This document shows, piece after piece, positions 35,245 through 43,890 of a stretch of DNA of 64,000 nt. The notes under the pieces are model-generated. The model made no database searches. It saw only the letters and a program-made list of their open reading frames with translations, and had not been told where the DNA came from. The position numbers and the translations under genes are program-made. Source of the stretch: Gadus chalcogrammus (Eukaryota > Chordata > Actinopteri > Gadiformes > Gadidae); contig NC_079427.1 in the NCBI RefSeq assembly GCF_026213295.1, positions 28,165,746 through 28,229,745 of the forward strand. The letters are read 5' to 3'. The stretch's first letter is position 1. Every line of letters begins with the position of its first letter.

Positions 35245-36072
35245 ATGGACTGCTCATCAGAAGATACCCAAGGATCAAACAGCGCTAACTGGATGTATAG
35301 GGACCCTCGCACCCTGTCGCCCCTGTCTTCTCCCGCCAAGGACTACTCTGCATCGAGCATTGTGGACGGTGAAAGCCAGTTGTCTGAGGGTATGTCCGGC
35401 TTTAGTACACCTGTGTCTAACTATGTCAATAGGTGTGGTGATGAGGCACTGCTAAATGCTCCGCTCAAAAAGTCGAGGCCTGTTCCAGGATTGAGAGACC
35501 GGACTGCTGGGGATTCATTCACACACGTTGGCGAATACGGCTTGGAGTACGTAATATCGCGGGTCGATGGATGGATAATTTTGAGAGTTAAAGATTGTGC
35601 TACAGAGTGGCGGTTGAACGTTCATGAGTGGAATTTTTTCTTTGAGATTTTATGCCCCATGCTAGACGGTGTCAGGGGCACCTGGCATGTAGGAACCCAT
35701 GTATTCCAATGGACTTTTCAGCATGAATCGAGGCTTCATCGCATGGATGCAAACCATCATACAAAGAGACCCCAGGAGTTCATTTTTTTCAGACGCGGTG
35801 TTGATACAGACGAGCTACCACAGTGCTATGATATGCATTGCATTGGTAGCTCTCCTCTACGCAACAGTGGTTTAAAAGCTGCTGATTATTTTGATAATGT
35901 CTTTTTCATACAGTGGGCTGATTTGTCATCACTACGTGGAATTTTTGCAGAGATTGATTCATTGGTTAAGACGAATGAAGAGCCAGGGCGCACATCTGAT
36001 GAATACAGAATGCGCCTGTTTGAGCCGACTGGTGATGATGAGGGGGTATATGGTGTGTTTGAGTATGTTTAG
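35245..36072 (+). CDS. Polinton protein of unknown function (275 aa)
   Basis: The ATG at 35245 is the first in frame after the terminal repeat. The N-terminal 85 residues are polar and Ser/Pro-rich, likely disordered, with a basic LKKSRP. A compact part follows at about residues 92-140: a strand-rich EYVISRVDGWIILRVKD, then LNVHEWNFFFEILCPML. The pattern of short strands followed by an amphipathic helix recalls PC4-like single-strand DNA-binding folds. That is only a resemblance. A second W/F-rich block covers 148-255. I do not recognise the family. First position and nearness to the end suggest an early or regulatory protein. An intron joining it to the next gene is possible (GT sites near 36049 and 36105, AG at 36228), but unproven. 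Confidence 0.7.
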   Translation: MDCSSEDTQGSNSANWMYRDPRTLSPLSSPAKDYSASSIVDGESQLSEGMSGFSTPVSNYVNRCGDEALLNAPLKKSRPVPGLRDRTAGDSFTHVGEYGLEYVISRVDGWIILRVKDCATEWRLNVHEWNFFFEILCPMLDGVRGTWHVGTHVFQWTFQHESRLHRMDANHHTKRPQEFIFFRRGVDTDELPQCYDMHCIGSSPLRNSGLKAADYFDNVFFIQWADLSSLRGIFAEIDSLVKTNEEPGRTSDEYRMRLFEPTGDDEGVYGVFEYV

Positions 36073-36269
36073 GGCTATGTTAGCACTAGAAAATGTCTTA
36101 GAGGTATAAGAAAGTGGGCTACATGCTAGTATTACTAAGTGTGTTTTTGATAGGTTGTTTATAATATGCGCATTGTGTGTTTTTGTTTTTGTTCATATTC
36201 TAATGGTATATTCTGATACGCTATGCAGCACAGGACAATGATGAACATGTGGAAGGTGGGGGTGTGGCT

Positions 36270-36899
36270 ATGGAGACTGCTGATTTAAAGGCTGTACAAC
36301 CCGGACCCCACTGGCTTCACGAGTATGCCGTCTATCTGGCCGGATTGAATCTGACCTTCCTACACACCGGCGAGGACAGTGAGCTGGAGGTGGACACAGC
36401 TATGAGAGATGACGGATGGCCTGTATCAACACAGATCCGTTTAAACCCTCCATCGCTGGCTGTTCTGCGATTTACCACGGGGCTCTGTGTGGTAGCCATC
36501 ATCAGCCATCAGAAGCAAGCGGTCTGCTGGGGATGCCAGTGTGATTGTCCAAGTCAACGAGGCCATTCATGCCTGCAGGGAGCGTCACGTCATCACTACG
36601 AATCCCACTACCAGGACATTTGTGTTATCCTGGACAGACACCCCTTCCTGTTACTTTTAGAAACTGTTTTAAAGAAGACTACAGGGTTGACTGTGTCCCC
36701 CGGAAAAATCTATGGCGTGGTCGAATCTTTTCTATGTGATTTAATAGGCAATACCTATGATACCGAAAAACTGGATTCACTGGCTGCCGTAGAAGTGTCC
36801 GATGAACATCTGCTTCTGATACATGAAGCCATACAAATGTGGCGTCCTACATTGTCATTTGGCAAACCAAAGCCTGGTGGTGGTGGGTGGCGTTTATAA
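36270..36899 (+). CDS. Polinton protein with Cys/His cluster, unknown function (209 aa)
   Basis: The first in-frame ATG is at 36270. Open frame continues upstream to a stop at 36201, so a spliced or non-AUG start is possible. A central cluster CWGCQCDCPSQRGHSC followed by HHY and H (about residues 90-125) could bind zinc. Hydrophobic helices flank it (FTTGLCVVAIIS, HPFLLLLETVL). C-terminal residues are acidic, then end in a glycine run. No LxCxE motif is seen. Adenovirus early regulatory proteins have comparable cysteine clusters, but I see no secure homology. Its stop codon TAA overlaps the ATG of the next gene (TAATG). Confidence 0.6.
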   Translation: METADLKAVQPGPHWLHEYAVYLAGLNLTFLHTGEDSELEVDTAMRDDGWPVSTQIRLNPPSLAVLRFTTGLCVVAIISHQKQAVCWGCQCDCPSQRGHSCLQGASRHHYESHYQDICVILDRHPFLLLLETVLKKTTGLTVSPGKIYGVVESFLCDLIGNTYDTEKLDSLAAVEVSDEHLLLIHEAIQMWRPTLSFGKPKPGGGGWRL

Positions 36900-37306
36900 T
36901 GGGGGTGTTGTTTTCTTATGCCTATGATGCGGATAGCAAGATTGTATCAGATAGACTAGCCGTTTTGATGTATGCTGCCATAGAAAATGATACGTATGCC
37001 CAACATAATGCTTATATCAAATGTATGTATAAGGGTTGGAATGATCTGGTCATGAAATTCTTGTATGATAAACCTACTGATCAAATGTTAGCTGAAGTAT
37101 TTCCCCATTTCCCCAATGGTGACTGTTTTACCGTCGGCCATGTCATGTGTATATGTGCTTTTGTATCGGATGTCTTGAAGCTCAATAATGCCTCAAACGC
37201 CGAGGGTATTAGAACTGCTAGAATGATGGCTTGTAAAATGGTGCAGAGAAATAAAACTGCCTGTAAACTTTATCTGCGCATTGTAGCGCGTGGCCAGAAA
37301 TTTTAA
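36899..37306 (+). CDS. Small helical protein, possibly Bcl-2-like (135 aa)
   Basis: The ATG at 36899 overlaps the preceding stop (TAATG), which suggests coupled translation. The product looks all-helical. Its most distinctive stretch, at residues about 68-95 (VFPHFPNGDC then FTVGHVMCICAF), resembles a BH1 region: an acidic/Phe lead, Asn-Gly, then a hydrophobic helix. Bcl-2 relatives have been reported in adintovirus-type genomes, so an apoptosis inhibitor is a reasonable guess. The WGR core of BH1 and a clear BH2 motif are absent. No C-terminal membrane anchor is visible. The tail is basic (RIVARGQKF). The function is unproven. Confidence 0.5.
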   Translation: MGVLFSYAYDADSKIVSDRLAVLMYAAIENDTYAQHNAYIKCMYKGWNDLVMKFLYDKPTDQMLAEVFPHFPNGDCFTVGHVMCICAFVSDVLKLNNASNAEGIRTARMMACKMVQRNKTACKLYLRIVARGQKF

Positions 37307-37367
37307 ATAAAAGGATGGATAACTCTGATCAGTGTTTCAGTATTCGTTTTTGTTGCAGTCATAAGAC

Positions 37368-38441
37368 ATGGATAAACGGCTGCATAAGACTTATTATGAC
37401 CCCGCTGGACCAGGGGGTTACGGAGGTATCAATAAGCTACAAACAGCCCTCGCGCATAGTGAGGGTGTAGTACCTCCTCTAAAATATATCAAGAAATGGC
37501 TGCTGAAACAGGATCCCTACACTCTGCATGTACCTGCACCGATACATTTCCGCAGAAATAGAGTATTGGTTAGTGGGGTAGATAGACAGTTCCAGGCTGA
37601 TTTAGTGGATATGTCAGAGTACGCACCCGAAAATGATGGTGTGCATTTTCTGTTGACGTGCATCGATGTATTCTCAAAACATGCATGGGTTCGTCCATTA
37701 CCGTCCAAGAGGGCTATCGACGTCGCTAAAGCTTTTGATGATATTCTCAGCGAAGGGCGTACCCCCGATAAATTGCAGACTGACGCTGGCAAAGAATTTT
37801 ATAACAAGATCTTTCAGCGTTTGATGGAGCGGTACAATGTCAACCATTTCTCTACATCTAACGAGACCAAGGCCAGCATAGTGGAGCGCTTCAACAGGAC
37901 TCTGAAAACCCGCATGTGGAGATATTTAACAGCTGCCAACTCCAAACGATATGTGGATAAACTACAGGATATGGTCCATGCTTATAACCATTCATACCAT
38001 AGATCGATAAAAATGACACCTGTCAGTGTTGATAAAAATAATGAGAAAATGGTGTTTAACACACTATACAAAACCACTCAAGAGCCGTTGGTGGTGTTTA
38101 GATATGATGTTGGTGACACGGTTAGAATTTCAAAAGCCAGAGCTACATTTCGAAAGGGGTATGAGCAGACATTTACAGATGAATATTTTGTAATATCGCA
38201 GCGCATAGCGAGGTATCCTCCAGTCTATAAGCTGCATGACTATGCAGACGCCCCCGTCCAGGGAACATTTTATGAAAAAGAGCTACAAAAAGTTATAGTG
38301 TCTAAAAACAAAGTGTATAAAATAGAAAAGATTATAGATAGAAAAAGGGCGGGGTCTAAGAATCTATTATATGTCAAATGGCTGGGATGGCCGGATGCCT
38401 TCAATTCATGGGTTTCTGAAAAGACACTAGTCGACGCGTAA
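37368..38441 (+). CDS. Polinton integrase with chromodomain (357 aa)
   Basis: This retrovirus-type integrase inserts the linear element DNA into host DNA with a 6-bp stagger. The catalytic residues read as D78 (FQADLVDM), D139 (LQTDAGKEF) and E173 (IVERFNRTLK), with IDVFSKHAWV between. The first 75 residues contain no cysteine, so the usual HHCC zinc domain is missing or replaced. An SH3-like C-terminal part (DVGDTVRISK) leads to a chromodomain at about 313-357 (LLYVKWLGWPDAFNSW), which may direct insertion to marked chromatin. The ATG at 37368 follows a CAG, so an upstream leader intron is possible. The frame is intact. Confidence 0.93.
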   Translation: MDKRLHKTYYDPAGPGGYGGINKLQTALAHSEGVVPPLKYIKKWLLKQDPYTLHVPAPIHFRRNRVLVSGVDRQFQADLVDMSEYAPENDGVHFLLTCIDVFSKHAWVRPLPSKRAIDVAKAFDDILSEGRTPDKLQTDAGKEFYNKIFQRLMERYNVNHFSTSNETKASIVERFNRTLKTRMWRYLTAANSKRYVDKLQDMVHAYNHSYHRSIKMTPVSVDKNNEKMVFNTLYKTTQEPLVVFRYDVGDTVRISKARATFRKGYEQTFTDEYFVISQRIARYPPVYKLHDYADAPVQGTFYEKELQKVIVSKNKVYKIEKIIDRKRAGSKNLLYVKWLGWPDAFNSWVSEKTLVDA

Positions 38442-38475
38442 AGAGACATACAACCCAGTATAGCCAGAGTGTACT

Positions 38476-39243
38476 ATGGATAAGGAGGTGTCTGGGGGTT
38501 TCTATGTGACTCTGGCGAGTAATGCATCGCTAGGGATCTACCCACAAAATAAGATATGGAATTTTAGAACTAAATTAGCAAAATCTATACACACCAAGCA
38601 GCCCTATGAAGTAGGCCTAATTGAAGCTCAGTACCCATGCAGCTGGCATAGTTTTCCTGCCGAGGACGCTACTATGACCGTTGCCAATAGTAAAACGGGT
38701 CATAGGACATCATGTCTATTAGTTGGTGGACTTTATGAGAGTATCGGATCGTTATTACTACAAATCAACAAGACTTGGGCCAAATATAATCCTGGCGGTA
38801 GCGTTATACTACATCATGAAGGTATTAGAAACCGCATTTATGTAGAAGGAGACGATCACCTATCTATCGTCTTTAGAGGAAAACTGGCTGCTATGTTGGG
38901 TTTCGATGCAGGGGTCAAGCTACCAGCCCATAAAACGTATGCAACATACGCCCCCCATCCCACCGATATACACGGGGGGTGTTACAACATGTTCATATAT
39001 AGCGACATTGTCGACCATCAGTTGGTCGGAGATAGTTATGTCCCCCTGCTAAGGAGTATTAATATAACCGACACCAGCAGGAGACACTGCATTCACATGT
39101 TCGACAAGCCGCATTACGTACACGTAGCCCGAGACCCTCTTGGAGATATTGAAATCGATCTAAAGTCTGACCAGAATACAAATATAAAATTCACATATGG
39201 TAAAGTGATACTCAAGCTGCATTTTAGACCTGTAAAACAGTAG
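38476..39243 (+). CDS. Polinton minor capsid (penton-type) protein (255 aa)
   Basis: This is the single jelly-roll protein expected at the capsid vertices. Typical blocks are FYVTLASNAS near the N-terminus, WNFRTKLAKSI, YEVGLIEAQYP and the C-terminal YSDIVDHQLVGD with YVPLLR, which recur in Polinton minor capsid proteins. The length is as usual. The ATG at 38476 lies 32 bp after the integrase stop. It stands directly before the basic virion protein and the major capsid gene, the common order in this group. The frame is intact. Confidence 0.88.
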   Translation: MDKEVSGGFYVTLASNASLGIYPQNKIWNFRTKLAKSIHTKQPYEVGLIEAQYPCSWHSFPAEDATMTVANSKTGHRTSCLLVGGLYESIGSLLLQINKTWAKYNPGGSVILHHEGIRNRIYVEGDDHLSIVFRGKLAAMLGFDAGVKLPAHKTYATYAPHPTDIHGGCYNMFIYSDIVDHQLVGDSYVPLLRSINITDTSRRHCIHMFDKPHYVHVARDPLGDIEIDLKSDQNTNIKFTYGKVILKLHFRPVKQ

Positions 39244-39264
39244 AATTCATAGCTCTATCTAGGG

Positions 39265-39729
39265 ATGAGGGGGTATAGACCGCCTTACGACGAGAACAAA
39301 TATGTTCAGTATTATTTAAACCAAGCAGGGAGTGGGCTACCTGGCTATGAGGGTAGCAGCACACAATATGGAGCCGGCATCGGAGGGATGTTCCGTAGCC
39401 TCTTTAGAATGGCTATTCCGTTACTTAGGCGAGGAGTTAGCATAGCAAAGCCTCATCTGAAGACTGCTGCTAAACATATTATAGGCGACGTTATGACCAA
39501 CATAGCCCATGCTGCATCTACGCCCAAACAGCAGGGGTCAGGCATGAGGGTATATGCCAGAAGAGCAACAAAGTATCCTCCTATAGGGGCTGGGCGTACC
39601 CGTGCACCGGCACGACGTCGTAAACAGAATAAAAGAGCGGCACCTATCAAAAAGAGAGCCAAACCTAAAAGGATCAGGAAGGTGTCAAACCGTCGTTTTA
39701 GAGGGGCGGCTAACGATATATTCATCTAG
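39265..39729 (+). CDS. Basic, amphipathic virion core protein (154 aa)
   Basis: The central region (about residues 45-80: GMFRSLFRMAIPLLRRG, then AKPHLKTAAKHIIGDVM) is an amphipathic, membrane-active type of segment. The C-terminal 60 residues are very basic (RARRRK-type runs, KKRAKPKRIRK), suited to DNA binding. The same layout is found in Polinton and adenovirus core or pVI-like proteins. QYGAG at residues 34-38 could suit the adenovirus-type protease. It lies between the two capsid genes with short spacers of 21 bp each. The frame is intact. Equation with a particular adenovirus protein is inference. Confidence 0.7.
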   Translation: MRGYRPPYDENKYVQYYLNQAGSGLPGYEGSSTQYGAGIGGMFRSLFRMAIPLLRRGVSIAKPHLKTAAKHIIGDVMTNIAHAASTPKQQGSGMRVYARRATKYPPIGAGRTRAPARRRKQNKRAAPIKKRAKPKRIRKVSNRRFRGAANDIFI

Positions 39730-39750
39730 TATAGCAGGGGCTGAATAACA

Positions 39751-41057
39751 ATGGCGTTGCTACATAACATGTCAGACGAATGTATTAAGAGCGAACTGGA
39801 TCTCTTCTCCCTGCCGATGACGCAGACTTCGATAGAAAAAAGTACATATATTGAAATACCCCCGCTATCGGCGCTAACAGATGGTGGACCCATAGAGTTC
39901 TTTGTATCGGCCAGTAGCGAAGACTATATAGACCTAAACAATACATATTTACACATGAGGATCAAGATTACTAATCCTGATGGAACAGACTTGGCTCCGG
40001 CGGCACCCGTGGGACTGATTAACTATCCAGGATGCACGTTATTCTCCCAAGTAGATATTACTCTGGGTGATAGGCTTATCACCCAGTCGTCAAACACCTA
40101 TCCGTACAGAGGCATTATAGAATGCTTGCTAAACTATGGAAACGGGACATTAGACACCCAATTTGGATGTGGTCTATTCCAGAAAGACACCCACGGTCAT
40201 ATGGACGATATTCTTCCTGGAGGCCTCAATCTAGGCTTAACGACTAGGAGCGAATATACGGGTCGAAGTCGTATAGTCGAACTAATAGCCCCTATACACG
40301 TCGATATGTTTTTTCAGGAGAAACTGTTGATTAACGGAGTTGATCTACGCATGAGATTCATTAGAGCAAAAAATAATTTCTGTCTGATGTCCGATGGTGC
40401 TGCGGACTACCGTGTATCTATAGTGTCTGCAAATGTTTTCATTAAAAAGGTAGCGATAGCACCAGGCATCAAGCTGGCCCATGCCAGGGCGTTAAACCAA
40501 GCTAATGTCAAATACCCCGTTGATAGGGTGTGTCTAAAGAATGTTTCCATTGCTGCAGGCAGCAGAATATGCACACAGGATAATCTATTTCTAGGACAAA
40601 TACCCAAGATGGTTATTATAGGTTTTGTGAATAACGAAGCATTCACAGGGAGTTACGCTAGGAATCCTTTCAGATTCCAGCATTTCGGCATTGAGTTTTA
40701 TCCCTATACTGCGACGGTCAGGCCTATCCTGCTAAACCCTTCCAGCCTGACTTTAGAAACGGACTGTACACCCGAGAATATTTTCAGCTCATTCAGGCTA
40801 CAGGTCGTCAGCTCAAAGATAGAGAAATAGCAATTAATCATAAGGAATTTGGAGATGGGTATGCATTATTTTGTTTCAACCTTGAGGCGGACGAGGGTTG
40901 TGGACAACATGTATCGCTAGTCCGAACAGGGAATGTGAGGCTAGAAGCACGATTTAGAGCAGCGCTGGCTACAACGGTCAATTTGATATGTTATGCAGTT
41001 TATGATTCTGTTATAGAGATATCAAATAGACGGCAGGTGTTGTTGGACTATTACTGA
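39751..41057 (+). pseudogene. Polinton major capsid protein, one frameshift
   Basis: This is the double jelly-roll, hexon-type protein that forms the shell. The N-terminus has the hallmark LDLFSLPMTQTSIEK and SALTDGGPIEFFVSAS with DYIDLNNTYL. The zero frame looks family-like up to HFGIEF (to about 40697). Family-like sequence then continues in the -1 frame (DGQAYPAKPF, TREYFQ, KEFGDGYALF, ending LLDYY and TGA at 41055-41057). The probable lesion is loss of one T in the run at 40696-40699. As written, the zero frame ends at 40830 after 359 residues, without the last quarter of the protein. A homopolymer sequencing error would give the same picture. Otherwise this copy cannot build its own capsid. 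Confidence 0.88.
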
Positions 41058-41071
41058 AAAGACGTTGCGAT

Positions 41072-41593
41072 ATGAATACTATAGAGCTGACAGCAGTGTG
41101 TCAGAAAATGGCCCACAAGGCTTATTTTCTTGGTGCGTTGCCGTGTAATCATCTACCCCGGGAAATTCGTCAGAGGCCTGCAATGCTGGTGATCAACACC
41201 GAACCTTCACACATGGCCGGGGCCCATTGGCTAGCTATATATATTACGGCTGAGAGCCAGGGATACTTTTTCGACTCCTACGGCAACCCTCCCTCATACT
41301 CTGAGTTTCCTGAGACCATACAGCGTTTTCTCGATCAGCACTGTATAGATGTAGTTCATTCTACACAACAGGTCCAAGATCCATCAAGTACCGCATGTGG
41401 GCAACATTGTGTTTTTTTCTTGTTTAATATGCAAAAAGGTGTATCCTATCAAAAGTTTTTGAAAATGTACGGAGATAATCTACCCCGTAATGATGAAAAG
41501 GTTTATGATTTTGTTGGCCGTGTACAACCTAGTGTCTGTGATGAACATGATATGTCATGTGTGCAGTCATGTATATGCGGATGTAGCACGTAA
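41072..41593 (+). CDS. Adenovirus-type cysteine protease (173 aa)
   Basis: A maturation protease of the adenain/ULP1 class that would cleave capsid and core precursors. The catalytic set reads H52 (AHWLAIY), D68 (FFDSYG), Q102 and C109 (STACGQHC). The order and spacing fit this class. The C-terminus carries several cysteines (CDEHDMSC, CICGCS). It starts 14 bp after the major capsid stop and is the last rightward gene. AATAAA signals follow at 41616 and 41623. The frame is intact. Confidence 0.93.
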   Translation: MNTIELTAVCQKMAHKAYFLGALPCNHLPREIRQRPAMLVINTEPSHMAGAHWLAIYITAESQGYFFDSYGNPPSYSEFPETIQRFLDQHCIDVVHSTQQVQDPSSTACGQHCVFFLFNMQKGVSYQKFLKMYGDNLPRNDEKVYDFVGRVQPSVCDEHDMSCVQSCICGCST

Positions 41594-41713
41594 CATGTGT
41601 GGTGTTTGGTATGATAATAAAAAATAAAACAATGATTTGATTACATTTCCAGTCGTACTGTTTTTTCTTTTATTTTTACGGCTATAACATATACATAAAG
41701 ATACATAAGAAAA
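41594..41713. terminator. Convergent polyadenylation region
   Basis: Between the protease and the leftward 253-aa gene. Plus strand: AATAAA at 41616-41621 and 41623-41628. Minus strand: AATAAA read from 41674 to 41669. The two sets of transcripts probably end, and may overlap, here. Confidence 0.7.
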
Positions 41714-42475
41714 TCAAAATGGTATCCACTCGGCCATAGGCATTCCAGGGGAGGTAATAGATGGCAATGTCTGATTACGTTTCCTCCTTTTACCAGATGA
41801 GACAGGCATAGCTGCCGCCGCAGAGTCACCCATAGTTGAGGGTGTATACTTATACATGTCTACAGTTTGTCTGAGCTGTTTATTAGGGATAGCCGATAGA
41901 GGTATATTATTACTGGCTAAAAATTTCAGAAATACATTCCATCCCTGTGGTCTGACAGATTCGACAACATGGTATGGGGCGGTAACATTCTTTAACAGAT
42001 CAAACATATGGGACCCCTTAATAGTTTCGCCTTGTAAAACGAGTTCCCCCTTGTCCGTCCATGAGACATTTTTAGATTTCTTTAAAGAGTCCAGGATATG
42101 TCTGGTGTTGCTCTTGCTTCTGACGGGTATATGTTTCATTATATCCTTATAAATATGATCGCCGATGCCATCATCGTCATCAACACCATACTGTGCCGCC
42201 ACAGGTGTATGAACTGGGCCCCCATCCGCAAGTGACAGAGTTAATTCTCCATGCTCACGCTGTCCTTGTTTCACCATGGATAGATAACGCTGCAGGACCG
42301 CTCCGTACCTGGCAGCTTTTTCATATAGGTCTGTATCGGGAGTGTTCAACACCGTCGCAATGGCCTTATCCAGCTCATTTTCAGCAGTCTGTCTAACAGA
42401 ATCCCTGGGTTGGGTATGCTTTAAGGCATCGAGTTGATGTTGAGGAACTAGATACATCTTGTGCGTATGATCCAT
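41714..42475 (-). CDS. Conserved Polinton protein of unknown function (253 aa)
   Basis: The ATG at 42475 gives a product beginning MDHTHKMYLVPQHQLDALK. Open frame continues upstream only to a GTG, so this ATG is preferred. Residues about 25-75 are helical (DSVRQTAENELDKAIATVL, then YLSMVKQGQ). A second conserved block is ILDSLKKSKNVSWTDKGELV, followed by GSHMFDLLK and GWNVFLKFLASNNIP. The C-terminus is basic (SSGKRRKRNQ). Proteins with the MYLVP start and the HMFDLLK block recur in animal Polintons, but no function is established to my knowledge. It lies next to the small basic protein and may be a virion component. Confidence 0.75.
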   Translation of the reverse strand: MDHTHKMYLVPQHQLDALKHTQPRDSVRQTAENELDKAIATVLNTPDTDLYEKAARYGAVLQRYLSMVKQGQREHGELTLSLADGGPVHTPVAAQYGVDDDDGIGDHIYKDIMKHIPVRSKSNTRHILDSLKKSKNVSWTDKGELVLQGETIKGSHMFDLLKNVTAPYHVVESVRPQGWNVFLKFLASNNIPLSAIPNKQLRQTVDMYKYTPSTMGDSAAAAMPVSSGKRRKRNQTLPSITSPGMPMAEWIPF

Positions 42476-42480
42476 TATAA

Positions 42481-42813
42481 TCACCCTCCTCTTGAGAACA
42501 GGCTTGTAAACAACGGTACGGCCACAGACAGCAGGGGTAGAAGAAATCCACCAGTCTGATTAATTAGTCTTTTCTTTCTAGATATTAGTACATTTTTATT
42601 GGCGAGTATTCTGAGGTCCTTCTTTCGTCTACGCAATTTCGTATGCTGACGGGGGGTTAGTGGTATTTTGCCTTGTAAAATGTTCAAGGCTATTTCACAC
42701 AGTGAGTTGATAAAGTCGGTGTTGGCTGTCCTGAGGATAGCTTTACGCTGTGCTGGAGGTGCTTTATATAGTTGCTTAAGACGTTCACGATTTCTGCTTA
42801 TACGTGAGGACAT
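42481..42813 (-). CDS. Small basic protein with hydrophobic tail (110 aa)
   Basis: A basic helical part (residues about 1-90: RISRNRERLKQLYK, PRQHTKLRRRKKDLRILANK) is followed by QTGGFLLPLLSVAVPLF, a short hydrophobic, possibly membrane-active tail. QTGG followed by F fits the adenovirus-type protease consensus (x-x-G-G before the cut), which would free the tail peptide. Similar proteins accompany the ATPase in other Polintons. It starts 17 bp after the ATPase gene end and stops 6 bp before the next ATG, suggesting a shared transcript. Role in the particle is inference. Confidence 0.7.
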   Translation of the reverse strand: MSSRISRNRERLKQLYKAPPAQRKAILRTANTDFINSLCEIALNILQGKIPLTPRQHTKLRRRKKDLRILANKNVLISRKKRLINQTGGFLLPLLSVAVPLFTSLFSRGG

Positions 42814-42829
42814 GGTCTTTTGGGGCTAA

Positions 42830-43495
42830 TCACTTTACTCTCTGAGTGTATACAACATGCCGGTCCGACAATATATCTGTTCTAAGTCTCATGTTGTCTG
42901 GGGTCATGGCTTTAAAGTCTACAAGCAGATACCCATAAGGCATGTCGGTAGCATCGTTAAAGGCTTCTAGAAAATATTTTGTCTTACACGGAAACATCTG
43001 TTTGGCTATCAGCATAATCTGATATTTGTCACGTGGGTTCTTAAACAAAACCGTGTAATTGGTATTTAGACTAATTGTACGGCTGGTTTTACCCTGCATG
43101 AATAAATTCTGGACCAGATACATACAACTGAGATTACGATGGTGTACATATTTGGTAAAAACGTACTGAACCTCTAAATTATTGCATGCGTCGTTCATCA
43201 AGTCGTCAATAATGAGCAGATTTCTAGTATGGACTGGTAAGACTGTATCATCGCATAGAGATTTGGGGATCCCTTCTATAAAGTGAATGTTCCTTATTTT
43301 AAGCAGATCATCGTATATGGGCTGCCAGCATGAATAAATATATACTATATTTTCAATCTTTTCTGAGAATAACCGATCCATATTTTCAATGACTGTTTTG
43401 ACAAAGTAGGTTTTGCCGCTGTTTGACGGTCCCGATACTACCATGCTGAACGGGTGCTGTAGCCTAGGATCAAACGTAGCGTGTGCAACAGCCAT
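42830..43495 (-). CDS. DNA-packaging ATPase, A32/FtsK-HerA type (221 aa)
   Basis: This P-loop ATPase would pump the genome into preformed capsids. Walker A is GPSNSGKT (residues 22-29), and Walker B is LLIIDD (93-98). A sensor-like MYLVQNLF and TNYTVLFKNPRD follow, as in the poxvirus A32-like family found in Polintons. Its length is usual. The ATG at 43495 is followed by a typical MAVAHATFDPRLQHPF start. The frame is intact. Upstream lies a 395-bp AT-rich gap that could hold its promoter. Confidence 0.92.
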   Translation of the reverse strand: MAVAHATFDPRLQHPFSMVVSGPSNSGKTYFVKTVIENMDRLFSEKIENIVYIYSCWQPIYDDLLKIRNIHFIEGIPKSLCDDTVLPVHTRNLLIIDDLMNDACNNLEVQYVFTKYVHHRNLSCMYLVQNLFMQGKTSRTISLNTNYTVLFKNPRDKYQIMLIAKQMFPCKTKYFLEAFNDATDMPYGYLLVDFKAMTPDNMRLRTDILSDRHVVYTQRVK

Positions 43496-43890
43496 CTCTG
43501 CGGTCTGTGTGCATCCCCTCTGACGGCCGGCTGCCTTGTGACCATAGAACAGTGAAACATGTGAAAGTTAACATTCTTTATTAACACATGCATGATTATT
43601 AACACATTCATCATTAATGCATGACGAGTATAAAAGTATATACATATACATCATGATACATATACATTTAACATGATTGTTAAATGTATGATTCAAATAA
43701 AAAAGATTAAAAGGAGAAAACACATGGATCAATTTGAAAACAATAAATCAAAACCAAATAGTTAATAACATAACACAACACAACATAACACAATATGCAT
43801 ACCACCTCAAAATACAAAATGAATAATATAAAAAGACATAAAAAACTATGTGGAAGAAGAAGAAGAAGAAAAACAGGGATCATTTGGACG
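43496..43890. other. AT-rich intergenic region between polymerase and ATPase
   Basis: No gene is supported. It contains nested short repeats of ATACATATACATCATGATAC type and ATTTAACATGATTGTTAAAT, an inverted repeat near 43667-43690. It also has AATAAA signals usable by the polymerase transcript (minus strand), AATAATATAAAA-like AT tracts, and a GAAGAA run near 43855. Confidence 0.6.

Noticed and set aside
36270..36899. Homology of the Cys/His protein to a specific adenovirus early protein
   Set aside because: Only the spacing of a few cysteines is similar. The rest of the protein does not support it.
40734..40740. AAACCCT heptamer in the major capsid gene as a programmed -1 frameshift site
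   Set aside because: The frame of the downstream sequence is already family-like before this point (from about 40700), so the shift lies upstream in the T run. The heptamer is a coincidence.
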